Assembly: GCA_030053945.1 (NCBI GenBank)
Contig: JASGCW010000033.1
Span: 1-38,385 of the forward strand
Direction of reading: 5' to 3'
Length of the DNA stretch: 38,385 nt
Source: Limnohabitans sp.
Lineage (GTDB): Bacteria > Bacteroidota > Bacteroidia > Flavobacteriales > Flavobacteriaceae
The translations under genes and the position numbers were made by a program. Below, piece by piece: positions 22,282 through 30,668 of this stretch (position 1 is its first letter; each line of letters starts with the position of its first letter). A model generated the notes under the pieces. The model made no database searches, was not told the origin of the DNA, and was given only the letters and a program-made list of their open reading frames with translations.

Positions 22282-24942
22282 TTAATTAAGTCTTTTATCT
22301 GGTAAACTACGTTTGTCCCATTTAATATCTTTTAATACAGAAGAACTCACTCCAATGAAGAAATACCATGAGGCTCTATCTCCAAATGGATTCCAGTTGA
22401 AATTCATACGCCAGCTTAATAAATCTCTATCAAAAGTCAATTGGGTATAAGTTACTCCTTTTTGTACAAAATCATATCCTGTAGAAACTCCCATATTCCA
22501 TTTAGGAGTGATGTCAAATTTTCCAGAAACCATTAAAGAATTCTGACTAATTTGATTTTCTCTATTGTTATTAGAATAGGTGAGGGAGTAAGCTAAACGT
22601 AAATCCCAAGGTAATTTTGCATTATAGAAACCATCAAAACGGTCTTCTTTTTCATCATTAATATTCCTTCGTTGATCACTTAAATCGTTTGAGGTGCCAA
22701 AAAGACCATCTTCCCGACCGCCATTTCGTAATCCAGGATTGTTAAAAGAGTCTTGTTCTTTTGATTTTTTAGGATCTCTATTACTCAACGAGTAGTTTAT
22801 CGTAATATTTGCGCTTGTCATTCTGAACAGACTACCTCCGTTATCAATATTAAATTTTTCAATCATTTGTCCTTTAGAGTTGATGGCATAAGGATTTAAT
22901 GTCATTCCAAAATTAACATTCATTTTGTCCTTAAAAAGATTAGTACCCCCACTAACTCTCAAAGGTGTCCATCGTAAAGAATCGGCAGCAATATTATAAC
23001 CCGTAGATAAATTAAAGTTGTTAATAAGCATAATCTTTTTTGGTTCTGTTTTAGTACTATCCCTGTCTTTTACTTTAGCTTCAAAGACATTACTCACAGA
23101 AAAACTCAAATTATTACTATAATTTTTTCCTGGAGAACCAAAAATTCCTGATTCAAAACGTGTGTAAGTCTCCATTTTTCCACTACCATCTACAGCATAA
23201 GTATCGTAATATTTTTCAAAACTTGGAGTGTATGAATAACCCGCAGACGGCCTTACTGTGTGTCTAATAGATTGAATTTTTCCATCCTTTTTAAAATTGA
23301 AAGTTCCATATATTGTAGTTCCTACAGAAGAACTGAAATCGTAGGTTCTAAAAGAGTCAAAACCATTTTTTTCAGTTGTTTCTACTTTGTTAGTACTTCC
23401 ATTATATTGTTTTTGTATTGTTTTTAGATACCATGTTTCACTATAATTTGTAGAAGCAGTTAAACTAAAATATTTAAAAACTTTAAAATTCGTACTTAAT
23501 GGTATAGAATGCTGTAATCCGTTTTTAGCATTTTTAAACATTTGGGGTTTAAAAAACAATGAATCTACAGTTTCAATTCTATTTTCTCCTCTAAGATTGT
23601 ATTGTAAATTTAAATTTTTGATAATTCCCTTTTTATTTTCTCCATTTTTTGCAAATGGGTATATTCTGTCCATACTTGCTTGGAGTGTGGGTAAGGTCAT
23701 ATTTATAGTACCGGAGCGAGTATTTTGGGAATGTGTTGCTGTTAGTGAAAGGTTTACTTGTGGGGTAGAAGTAAGTGTTTTTGAATAGGATACAGACGAA
23801 CTTAAAGTGTTATTTAGGAAATTACCAGTATTCAATTGATTAAAAGATGTTTGGTAATATTTTGAACTTCCCATATTCACCGAGGCAGAAAATCGAGAAT
23901 TAGGAGTTGCTTTTGCATCTGGTGAGTGTGACCACTGTATATTATAAATATTTGTCTTACCATAGCCAGGTAAACCTCTTTCGCCTGTAATTTGGTTTTC
24001 GTATCTAAAATTAAAATTACCTCTAAATTTATATCGCTTCGCATAACTTGTTTCAGCTCTAAAAGCATAACTACCATTCGTATAATAGTCACCTAGCAAT
24101 GTTAAATCATATTTATCACTAAGCGCAAAATAATACCCTCCATTTTGCAAGAAATAGCCTTGCTGATTTGTTTGACCAAACGTTGGAAAAATAATACCAG
24201 AGGTAGATTCTTCTGTCATTGGAAAAAAGGCAAAAGGGACTCCAATGGGAGTTGGAACATCGGCAATGACCATGTTTGTTAGTCCAGTAACCACTTTTTT
24301 CTTTGGTACTAATTTGATTTTTCGTGCAAGAAAATAATATTCAGGGTCTTCAAGATTTTTTGAAGTGGTAAAACGTGCATTTTTTATGAAATATACAGAG
24401 TCGTTTTCTCTTTTTGTAATTTCTCCTTTAAGTTTAAATTCCCCTTGGTCTGTTCTGGAATTCCAAATCAGGGCTTTTTTTGTTTTAAAATTGAATCTTA
24501 TAGAATCAGGTTCAACTACATTCGAACCTTGTTTAAAAACAGGGTATTGCGTGTATTTTCCTGTAGTATCTTTTAACCTTCCAGCATAAACTTCGTCCTT
24601 ATCATAGTCAATTACAATAATTCCAGACTTGAGCTCAATGTCTTTATAATATACTTCGGCTTTATCATATAAAGTTATTTGTTTCTTTTTTTGAGCAATG
24701 CGAGCGTATTTTTCCGCTTTATATTTTATTTTTCCATCTAATAAAGATTTTTTTTTCTTGACGGTGTCTTTTTTTATAGTGTCATTTTTTACGAGGTTTC
24801 TAGCTTTTAGATTTAAGCTATCTTTCTGATTTTTAAGGGGTATGCTGTTACTTTTTTTAATTACATCTTGAGAGTAAACAGTGTGACTCAGAAAAGTTAA
24901 TAAAAAAGTTATAAAACCGATATGAAATATGTTTGTACGCAA
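22282..24942 (-). CDS. LptD-like outer-membrane LPS assembly protein
   Basis: This 886-residue beta-barrel protein belongs to the Bacteroidota OstA/LptD-like group. A signal peptide (1-25, ending TVYSQ) and a Lys/Asp-rich linker precede an OstA-like beta-jellyroll (about 80-200: KADVYYKDIELKSGIIVIDYDKDEVYAGRL-like pattern, ALIWNSRTDQGEFKLKGE). The barrel domain starts with PTPIGVPFAFFPMTEESTSGIIFPTFGQ and continues with alternating aromatic strands to YFFIGVSSSVLKD near the end. The role would be placing lipopolysaccharide or lipooligosaccharide in the outer leaflet. The only in-frame start that keeps the signal peptide is TTG. A -7 box lies about 50 bp upstream. Classical LptD cysteine pairs were not seen. 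Confidence 0.85.
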   Translation of the reverse strand: MRTNIFHIGFITFLLTFLSHTVYSQDVIKKSNSIPLKNQKDSLNLKARNLVKNDTIKKDTVKKKKSLLDGKIKYKAEKYARIAQKKKQITLYDKAEVYYKDIELKSGIIVIDYDKDEVYAGRLKDTTGKYTQYPVFKQGSNVVEPDSIRFNFKTKKALIWNSRTDQGEFKLKGEITKRENDSVYFIKNARFTTSKNLEDPEYYFLARKIKLVPKKKVVTGLTNMVIADVPTPIGVPFAFFPMTEESTSGIIFPTFGQTNQQGYFLQNGGYYFALSDKYDLTLLGDYYTNGSYAFRAETSYAKRYKFRGNFNFRYENQITGERGLPGYGKTNIYNIQWSHSPDAKATPNSRFSASVNMGSSKYYQTSFNQLNTGNFLNNTLSSSVSYSKTLTSTPQVNLSLTATHSQNTRSGTINMTLPTLQASMDRIYPFAKNGENKKGIIKNLNLQYNLRGENRIETVDSLFFKPQMFKNAKNGLQHSIPLSTNFKVFKYFSLTASTNYSETWYLKTIQKQYNGSTNKVETTEKNGFDSFRTYDFSSSVGTTIYGTFNFKKDGKIQSIRHTVRPSAGYSYTPSFEKYYDTYAVDGSGKMETYTRFESGIFGSPGKNYSNNLSFSVSNVFEAKVKDRDSTKTEPKKIMLINNFNLSTGYNIAADSLRWTPLRVSGGTNLFKDKMNVNFGMTLNPYAINSKGQMIEKFNIDNGGSLFRMTSANITINYSLSNRDPKKSKEQDSFNNPGLRNGGREDGLFGTSNDLSDQRRNINDEKEDRFDGFYNAKLPWDLRLAYSLTYSNNNRENQISQNSLMVSGKFDITPKWNMGVSTGYDFVQKGVTYTQLTFDRDLLSWRMNFNWNPFGDRASWYFFIGVSSSVLKDIKWDKRSLPDKRLN

Positions 24943-24962
24943 AGCTATAAATGCTATTTTTG
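24933..24962 (+). promoter_or_regulatory. Promoter for the amidase-led operon
   Basis: TTG at 24933-24935, 19 bp, then TATTTTTG at 24955-24962. It would give a leader of about 95 nt before the amidase ATG. The -33 element overlaps the first codons of the divergent LptD-like gene. Confidence 0.5.
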
Positions 24963-24990
24963 TAAAATTATGGCTTAATTTTTGAAGTCA

Positions 24991-24998
24991 CAAACTTA
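24991..24998 (-). promoter_or_regulatory. Possible -7 element for the LptD-like gene
   Basis: On the minus strand TAAGTTTG matches TAnnTTTG, 48 bp before the TTG start codon. No -33 TTG is present at the usual distance, so support is partial. Confidence 0.35.
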
Positions 24999-25066
24999 CA
25001 TCTATTTTTAAAAAAATAAATAAGCATTTAATAAAATTATAACCTTTTGTGGTTAATTTAAGAAGT

Positions 25067-26254
25067 ATGAAGAGAACGGTTAATTTTAAATTTATTATGC
25101 TAGCAACTTTGTTTGCTATTTCTTCAGTTGTTTCAGCTCAAACAAAATCTAAGTTTAAAGTATGTCTTGATGCGGGACATGGAGATCACGATTTTGGTGC
25201 ATCATATCACGGATTTGTGGAGAAAAAAATTAATTTAGCTATAGTGTTAAAACTTGGCGAAATTCTTGAAAAGGATCCAGATGTTGAGGTTGTATATACT
25301 AAAAAGACTGACGTTTTTGTGGATTTAGTTGAGAGAGCTAATATTGCCAATAGGGCAAATGCAAATATTTTTATTTCTATTCATTGTAATGCAAATAGGA
25401 ACACCGCAGCTTTCGGTTCAGAAACTTATGTGATGGGACTTTCTAAAAGTAAGTCTAGTCTAGATGTGGCTATGAAAGAGAACTCTGTTATTACTATGGA
25501 GAACAATTATAAAACAAAATATGCGGGCTATAATCCTAATTCTCCAGAAACATTAATTAGTGCAACAATAGCTCAAGAAGAATTTCTTGATCAAAGCATT
25601 GAGTTAGCTAGTAAAATTCAAGATGGTTTTGAAAATAAACTTAATAGGAAGAACAGAGGAGTTGCTCAAGCACCTTTTATGGTACTTCATAAAGCGTTTA
25701 TGCCAAGAGTTTTAGTTGAAACTGGATTTATTTCTAATTTGGATGAAGGAACTTATCTTAATTCTGAAGAAGGACAGATAAATATTGCAAAAACTATTGC
25801 AGAAGCTGTTTTTAAAATGAAAGCTGAATATTTTGGAGGTTCTGTACCAGTTTTAGATATTAAAAGGTCTGAACCAATGGTAAAAAAAGATTCAGCTGTT
25901 AAGGTTGAAACGCAACCACAAAAGAAAGATACGCCAAAAGTTGTTACACCTCAAAAAAATCCAATTAATAATGAAACTAAAGTTATTGATCCTAATAAAG
26001 TGATTTTTAAAGTTCAATTAAAAGCAAGTAAAACTAAAATTGAATTAAATACTGAAAACTTTAATGGATTAGATAAAATATCATCAGTTTTTGAAGGAGG
26101 ATATTATAAGTATTTGTTTGGGGAAACAAATAATTATGATGATTCTAAAACGCTTTTAAGTCAAGCAAAAGCTAAAGGATATGAATCCGCTTTTATTGTT
26201 CCTTTCAAAAATGGTGTAAAAATATCATTAAATGAAGCTGTAAAAAGTAAGTAA
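25067..26254 (+). CDS. N-acetylmuramoyl-L-alanine amidase (Amidase_3) with SPOR-like C-terminus
   Basis: The enzyme cleaves the bond between N-acetylmuramic acid and the stem peptide of peptidoglycan and typically acts in daughter-cell separation. I start it at the ATG giving MKRTVNFKF, which begins a clean signal peptide (1-24, ending VVSA); an upstream GTG at 25049 would add six residues. Zinc ligands are H38 in LDAGHG, E52 in HGFVEKK and H106 in ISIHCNA; the catalytic Glu is E218 in LVETGFISN. After a Lys/Pro-rich linker (about 270-310) the last 80 residues (VIFKVQLKASKTKIEL...GYESAFIVPFKNG) resemble a SPOR peptidoglycan-binding domain. It is the first gene of a long rightward cluster. Confidence 0.94.
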   Translation: MKRTVNFKFIMLATLFAISSVVSAQTKSKFKVCLDAGHGDHDFGASYHGFVEKKINLAIVLKLGEILEKDPDVEVVYTKKTDVFVDLVERANIANRANANIFISIHCNANRNTAAFGSETYVMGLSKSKSSLDVAMKENSVITMENNYKTKYAGYNPNSPETLISATIAQEEFLDQSIELASKIQDGFENKLNRKNRGVAQAPFMVLHKAFMPRVLVETGFISNLDEGTYLNSEEGQINIAKTIAEAVFKMKAEYFGGSVPVLDIKRSEPMVKKDSAVKVETQPQKKDTPKVVTPQKNPINNETKVIDPNKVIFKVQLKASKTKIELNTENFNGLDKISSVFEGGYYKYLFGETNNYDDSKTLLSQAKAKGYESAFIVPFKNGVKISLNEAVKSK

Positions 26255-26284
26255 TTAGTAATTTTGCCATAAAAATAAGATATT

Positions 26285-27232
26285 TTGAAAATAACTCGCG
26301 AAATCAAAACGGCCATTTTAGTAATTTCATCCCTTTTATTATTTATTTGGGGATATAGTTTTTTAAAAGGAAGTAATTTATTTAATTCACATAAAAGACT
26401 TTTTGTAGAATATGACAATGTAGAAGGATTAACTAGTTCTGCTGCTGTTACAATTAGTGGTAAAAATGTGGGTAAAGTAAACAGCATCAAGTTGCAAGAT
26501 AATGGAAAGTTGTTAGTAGAAATTCAAATTAATGAAGATGATTTCCCTATATCTAAGACAAGTATGGCAGAAATTTATGAGCCTGGATTTATAGGAGGCA
26601 AACAGATAGCTATTATTCCTAATTATAAAGATAAAAATTTGGCTGTAGATGGCGACAAGTTAATGGCAGGCATAAAGTTAGGCTTAACAGCTGAATTAGG
26701 AAATAAATTAGAGCCTACGCAACATAAAATAGATGGTCTTTTAGGTGATGCTGATAAACTAGTTGTTAATCTGAATAGTGTTCTTGATGATCAAACAAAA
26801 TTGAATCTTAAGTTAGCCGTATCTCAATTAAGTCAAACACTTACTGAAGTAAATAAAGCAACTAAGCAAGTTAATGCAATGTTAGCAGCCAATACACAAA
26901 AAATAGGTAACACGTTGACAAATGCAGAAAAGGCTTCGGCAAATTTTGCAAAAATCACTTCCGATTTAGAAAAGGCTAAATTATCACAAACAATTAATAA
27001 TCTGGAAGGTACTTTAGGCAACGTGAATAAAATGTTAGCGGATATGCAGTCAGGAAAAGGTACAATGGGCAAATTGATGAAAGACGAAGCTTTATACAAT
27101 AATCTTGCTAAGACTTCAAAAGAATTAGAATTGTTATTACAAGATGTACGTTTACATCCTACACGATATGTAAATGTTTCTGTTTTTGGAAAAAAAGAAA
27201 AGCCGTATAAAGCACCAGAAGAGCAAAAATAA
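26285..27232 (+). CDS. MCE/MlaD family lipid-transport protein
   Basis: This 315-residue protein is anchored by one N-terminal transmembrane helix (about 8-27) and carries an MCE domain (about 35-120: LFVEYDNVEGLTSSAAVTISGKNVGKV, YEPGFIGGKQIAIIP). The remainder is a helical, probably trimeric coiled-coil region (about 140-290). In MlaD-type systems such proteins move phospholipids between the membranes together with an ABC transporter, but no MlaE or MlaF partner is encoded nearby. The start is TTG, giving MKITREIKTAIL, the normal beginning in Flavobacteria; there is no ATG that keeps the membrane anchor. It follows the amidase by 30 bp. Confidence 0.92.
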   Translation: MKITREIKTAILVISSLLLFIWGYSFLKGSNLFNSHKRLFVEYDNVEGLTSSAAVTISGKNVGKVNSIKLQDNGKLLVEIQINEDDFPISKTSMAEIYEPGFIGGKQIAIIPNYKDKNLAVDGDKLMAGIKLGLTAELGNKLEPTQHKIDGLLGDADKLVVNLNSVLDDQTKLNLKLAVSQLSQTLTEVNKATKQVNAMLAANTQKIGNTLTNAEKASANFAKITSDLEKAKLSQTINNLEGTLGNVNKMLADMQSGKGTMGKLMKDEALYNNLAKTSKELELLLQDVRLHPTRYVNVSVFGKKEKPYKAPEEQK

Positions 27233-27258
27233 TTTCAAATCAACCAATATAACCACAT

Positions 27259-28599
27259 ATGAATTTTTTAAGCAGTATAGTATTTCTTATCATTCTAGGA
27301 GTCGGAGGTGGTTTTTTTGCAAAAAATGTAAAAAAAATTATCCGAAATATAAAATTAGGTAAGGATGTAAATAGATCTGATAATTCTTCAGAACGTTGGA
27401 GGAATATGGCTTTAGTTGCATTAGGTCAAAAGAAAATGTTCTCTAGACCAGTTCCAGCTATTTTACACTTTGCATTATATGCAGCGTTTATAATAACTCA
27501 AATAGAATTATTAGAAATTTTTGTGGATGGAATTTTTGGTACACACAGATTCTTCAAACCAGCTTTAGGTGGTTTTTATACTTTTCTAATCAGTTTTATC
27601 GAAATATTATCTGTATTAGCTTTAACAGCTACTGTATTGTTTCTAGCTAGACGTAATCTATTAAAGTTACCACGTCTTAACAAAGCAGAATTATTAGGAT
27701 GGCCAAAAAAAGATGCTAATTTGATTCTTATTATGGAAATCATTTTAGTGTGTTGTATTTTTACAATGAATGGAACAGACGAAGTACTTTATACTATGGG
27801 TAAATCTCATTTTGAAGGACAAGGTTCTTTTGGTTTCGCAGTGTCACAACATTTAGGACCAGCTTTGTTTGGGAGTATGTCTGAAGGCGTATTGCATATA
27901 TTAGAAAGAATAGGTTGGTGGGGACACTTTATGATGGTAATGGCATTTTTGAATTATTTATATTATTCAAAACACTTACATATTATTTTAGCATTCCCGA
28001 ATACTTATTTTGCTGATTTGAATCCACTTGGAAAATTTGACAATTTGGAAAGTGTTACAAAAGAGGTAAAATTAATGATGGACCCTAATGCAGATCCATT
28101 TGCAGCACCAGCTCCTGATGCCGAAGCTGTACCTAGCAAATTTGGAGCTTCAGATGTTCAGGATTTAAATTGGGTTCAGTTACTCAATGCTTATACTTGT
28201 ACAGAATGTGGTCGTTGTACCTCTTCGTGTCCAGCAAATCAAACTGGAAAAAAATTATCACCACGTAAAATTATGATGGATACAAGAGACCGTCTAGTTG
28301 AAGTAGGAGATAATATGGATAAAAATAATGGAGTTTTTGTTGATGATGGTAAATCATTATTAAACGATTATATCACTCAAGAAGAATTATGGGCTTGTAC
28401 TTCTTGTAATGCTTGTGTAGAAGAATGTCCTGTAAATATTAGTCCATTGTCAATCATTATGGATATGCGTCGCTATTTAGTGATGGAGCAAAGTGCTGCG
28501 CCACAGTCTTTGAATGCAATGATGACAAATATCGAAAATAATAGCGCACCTTGGCAGTACAATCAATTGGATAGATTAAACTGGAAAGACGAAAATTAG
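27259..28599 (+). CDS. Membrane-bound ferredoxin-type (Fe-S) oxidoreductase subunit, HdrE/NarI-plus-HdrC-like
   Basis: This 446-residue protein fuses an N-terminal membrane part with several helices (about 5-25, 65-90, 100-130, 155-175, 215-235) to a soluble domain with two [4Fe-4S] motifs. The first is C314-x2-C317-x2-C320-x3-C324 (CTECGRCTSSCP) and the second C380-x2-C383-x2-C386-x3-C390 (CTSCNACVEECP). The membrane part resembles the cytochrome b-like respiratory subunits of heterodisulfide-reductase-type complexes, and histidines are present in its helices. The next gene encodes the CCG-domain partner, so together they form a quinone-linked electron-transfer module whose donor and acceptor are unknown. 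Confidence 0.9.
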   Translation: MNFLSSIVFLIILGVGGGFFAKNVKKIIRNIKLGKDVNRSDNSSERWRNMALVALGQKKMFSRPVPAILHFALYAAFIITQIELLEIFVDGIFGTHRFFKPALGGFYTFLISFIEILSVLALTATVLFLARRNLLKLPRLNKAELLGWPKKDANLILIMEIILVCCIFTMNGTDEVLYTMGKSHFEGQGSFGFAVSQHLGPALFGSMSEGVLHILERIGWWGHFMMVMAFLNYLYYSKHLHIILAFPNTYFADLNPLGKFDNLESVTKEVKLMMDPNADPFAAPAPDAEAVPSKFGASDVQDLNWVQLLNAYTCTECGRCTSSCPANQTGKKLSPRKIMMDTRDRLVEVGDNMDKNNGVFVDDGKSLLNDYITQEELWACTSCNACVEECPVNISPLSIIMDMRRYLVMEQSAAPQSLNAMMTNIENNSAPWQYNQLDRLNWKDEN

Positions 28600-28623
28600 T
28601 TTTAAAACGAATAACATAACGTT

Positions 28624-29415
28624 ATGTCAGAAAATTTAATAGTGCCTACAATGGCAGAAATGTTGGCTCAAGGAAAACAACCAGAAGTTTTATTCTGGGT
28701 TGGATGTTCAGGAAGTTTTGATGATAGAGCTAAAAAGATAACCAAAGCTTTTGTTCGTATTTTAAATCGTGCAAATGTAGAATTTGCGGTTTTAGGAACA
28801 GAAGAAGGTTGTACTGGTGATCCTGCAAAGCGTGCAGGAAATGAATTTTTGTTTCAAATGCAAGCTTTTATGAATATAGAAGTGCTTAAAGCATATGAAA
28901 CTAAAAAAATAGTAACCGCTTGCCCTCACTGTTTTAATACTTTAAAAAATGAATATCCTGAATTAGGAGGTAATTTTGAAGTGGTACACCATACTGAGTT
29001 TTTGAAAGAACTTTTAGATTCTGGACGCTTGACTATAGAAGGTGGACAGTTTAAAGGTAAAAAAATTACATTCCATGATCCTTGTTATTTAGGACGTGCT
29101 AACAAGGTGTATGAAGCTCCACGTGAGTTAATTCAGAAGTTAGATGCAGAATTAGTAGAAATGAAACGCTCAAAAGCAAACGGACTTTGTTGTGGAGCTG
29201 GTGGTGCTCAAATGTTTAAAGAGCCTGAAAATGGTGATAAAGACATAAATGTTGAGCGTACAGAGGATGCTTTAGAGACAAAAGCTGAAATCATTGCTGC
29301 AGGTTGTCCTTTCTGTAATACAATGTTAACAGATGGCACTAAAGCAAAACATAGAGAACACGATGTAAAAGTTCTTGATGTGGCAGAATTAATTGCTAAT
29401 GCCCAAGATTTGTAA
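28624..29415 (+). CDS. CCG-domain (Fe-S)-binding protein, HdrB/HdrD-like
   Basis: This 263-residue cytoplasmic protein contains two cysteine-rich CCG domains as in heterodisulfide reductase subunit B/D and GlpC. The visible motifs are FWVGCSGSFDDRAKK and EGCTGDPAKRAG, CPHCFNTLKNEYP, HDPCYLGRANKVYEAPRELI, LCCGAGGAQMFKEP and GCPFCNTMLTDG. These cysteines bind an unusual iron-sulfur cluster at the active site of disulfide-reducing relatives. It starts 24 bp after the membrane Fe-S partner and is surely its functional mate. Because this organism encodes BshA, a role in low-molecular-weight disulfide reduction is conceivable, but that is inference. Confidence 0.92.
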   Translation: MSENLIVPTMAEMLAQGKQPEVLFWVGCSGSFDDRAKKITKAFVRILNRANVEFAVLGTEEGCTGDPAKRAGNEFLFQMQAFMNIEVLKAYETKKIVTACPHCFNTLKNEYPELGGNFEVVHHTEFLKELLDSGRLTIEGGQFKGKKITFHDPCYLGRANKVYEAPRELIQKLDAELVEMKRSKANGLCCGAGGAQMFKEPENGDKDINVERTEDALETKAEIIAAGCPFCNTMLTDGTKAKHREHDVKVLDVAELIANAQDL

Positions 29416-29416
29416 A

Positions 29417-30175
29417 ATGAAAAAATATTGGATTTTAATCTTTATTTGTTGTTTTCAAACCTTTTTTGGTCAAGAAAATGAAGTTAAAAATGATTCACTA
29501 AATATAGCATCTAATAAAGGCTTAAAATTCAATTATAAGCAAATAATAGTTCCTACAGTTTTAATAGGATATGGAGTGATTGGACTTAATAATAATTCAA
29601 TCAAATCTGTAAATGAGGATTTTCGTAATAAAGTAAAAGCAGAAGATAGTAATAAGACTCGTATTGATGATTATTTGCAATATGTTCCAGTAGCGACTAC
29701 TTTTGGATTAGAAGTTTTTGGAGTTAAAAGTAAAAATAAAATTAAGGATAAAGTTATTATAGCAGCAACATCAACTATATTAATGAGTGCCACAGTATTA
29801 AGTCTGAAAAATAGCACACATCAACTAAGACCAGACGGAAGTGCTTATAATTCTTTTCCTTCAGGACATACCGCAACTGCTTTTATGGGAGCCGAAATGT
29901 TATATCAAGAATACAAGGATCAATCTATTTGGTACGGAATTTCAGGGTATGCGATAGCGGCAACTACAGGTTATATGCGTATGCACAATGATAAGCATTG
30001 GTTTACTGATGTCTTAGCTGGAGCTGGAATAGGAATTTTAAGTACTAAAGCAGCATATTGGTTGTTTCCAACCGTGAATAAATTATTTAAAAATAAAAAT
30101 ACAGAAACCAAAACTGTTTATCTACCTTTTTATGATGGTAAAACGGTTGGTTTAGGTTTAGTTTCAAAATTTTAA
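29417..30175 (+). CDS. PAP2 superfamily phosphatase
   Basis: This 252-residue protein has an N-terminal signal peptide or anchor (1-18) and the three phosphatidic-acid-phosphatase motifs: KNSTHQLRP (K-x6-RP), PSGH in YNSFPSGHTATAF, and RMHNDKHWFTDVLAG (R-x5-H-x3-D). Family members remove phosphate from membrane lipids such as undecaprenyl pyrophosphate, phosphatidylglycerol phosphate or lipid A. Placement among cell-envelope genes fits undecaprenyl or lipid A phosphate chemistry, but the substrate is unresolved. I use the ATG just 1 bp after the previous stop codon; an upstream TTG overlapping the previous gene would add eight residues ahead of the signal peptide. It ends with a short extension like an outer-membrane strand. 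Confidence 0.9.
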   Translation: MKKYWILIFICCFQTFFGQENEVKNDSLNIASNKGLKFNYKQIIVPTVLIGYGVIGLNNNSIKSVNEDFRNKVKAEDSNKTRIDDYLQYVPVATTFGLEVFGVKSKNKIKDKVIIAATSTILMSATVLSLKNSTHQLRPDGSAYNSFPSGHTATAFMGAEMLYQEYKDQSIWYGISGYAIAATTGYMRMHNDKHWFTDVLAGAGIGILSTKAAYWLFPTVNKLFKNKNTETKTVYLPFYDGKTVGLGLVSKF

Positions 30176-30178
30176 AAG

Positions 30179-30661
30179 ATGTTTGTACCTTTCGATACAC
30201 TACCATTACATTCTAGAATTTGGATTTATCAATCCAATCGTAAATTCTCGGATGAAGAATTAACTTCTATTGAAAATGAATTAACTTCATTTTTAGAAGA
30301 TTGGGAAGCTCATGGCAAAAGCCTTGAAGCATCTTTTGTTTTAAAATACAATCGTTTTATTGTAATTGCTATAAATCAAGAAGTGCAATCACCTACAGGA
30401 TGTTCAATTGATAAATCTGTTGAATTTATCCAAAAGTTGGAAAAAAAATACGATGTTGATTTGTTGGATAAAATGAATGTTACTTTCAAAAATGGTGAAT
30501 TTATTGCTCACAAATCATTGATAGATTTTAAGAAAATGGCTAAAGATAAAGCTGTAAATGGTAATACCATTGTGTTTAATAATTTAGTCAATACGATTGA
30601 AGAATTTAATGAATCGTGGGAAGTTCCCGCACAAGATAGTTGGCACAGCCGATTTTTTTAA
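30179..30661 (+). CDS. Conserved Bacteroidota protein, function unknown (no ATPase motifs)
   Basis: This 160-residue cytoplasmic protein has no signal peptide or membrane segment. It begins MFVPFDTLPLHSRIWIYQSNRKFSDEEL, contains EDWEAHGKSLEASFVLKYNRFIVIAINQEVQSPTGCSIDKSVEFI and ends with DSWHSRFF. I recognise it as a family widely present in Bacteroidota that is often labelled ABC transporter ATPase, but no Walker A, Walker B or ABC signature is present, so that label is not supported. Conserved-looking Trp, His and Cys residues (QSPTGCSID) hint at a small enzyme or binding fold. It is translationally tied to its neighbours, with gaps of 3 and 7 bp. Confidence 0.85.
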   Translation: MFVPFDTLPLHSRIWIYQSNRKFSDEELTSIENELTSFLEDWEAHGKSLEASFVLKYNRFIVIAINQEVQSPTGCSIDKSVEFIQKLEKKYDVDLLDKMNVTFKNGEFIAHKSLIDFKKMAKDKAVNGNTIVFNNLVNTIEEFNESWEVPAQDSWHSRFF

Positions 30662-30668
30662 TACTAAA

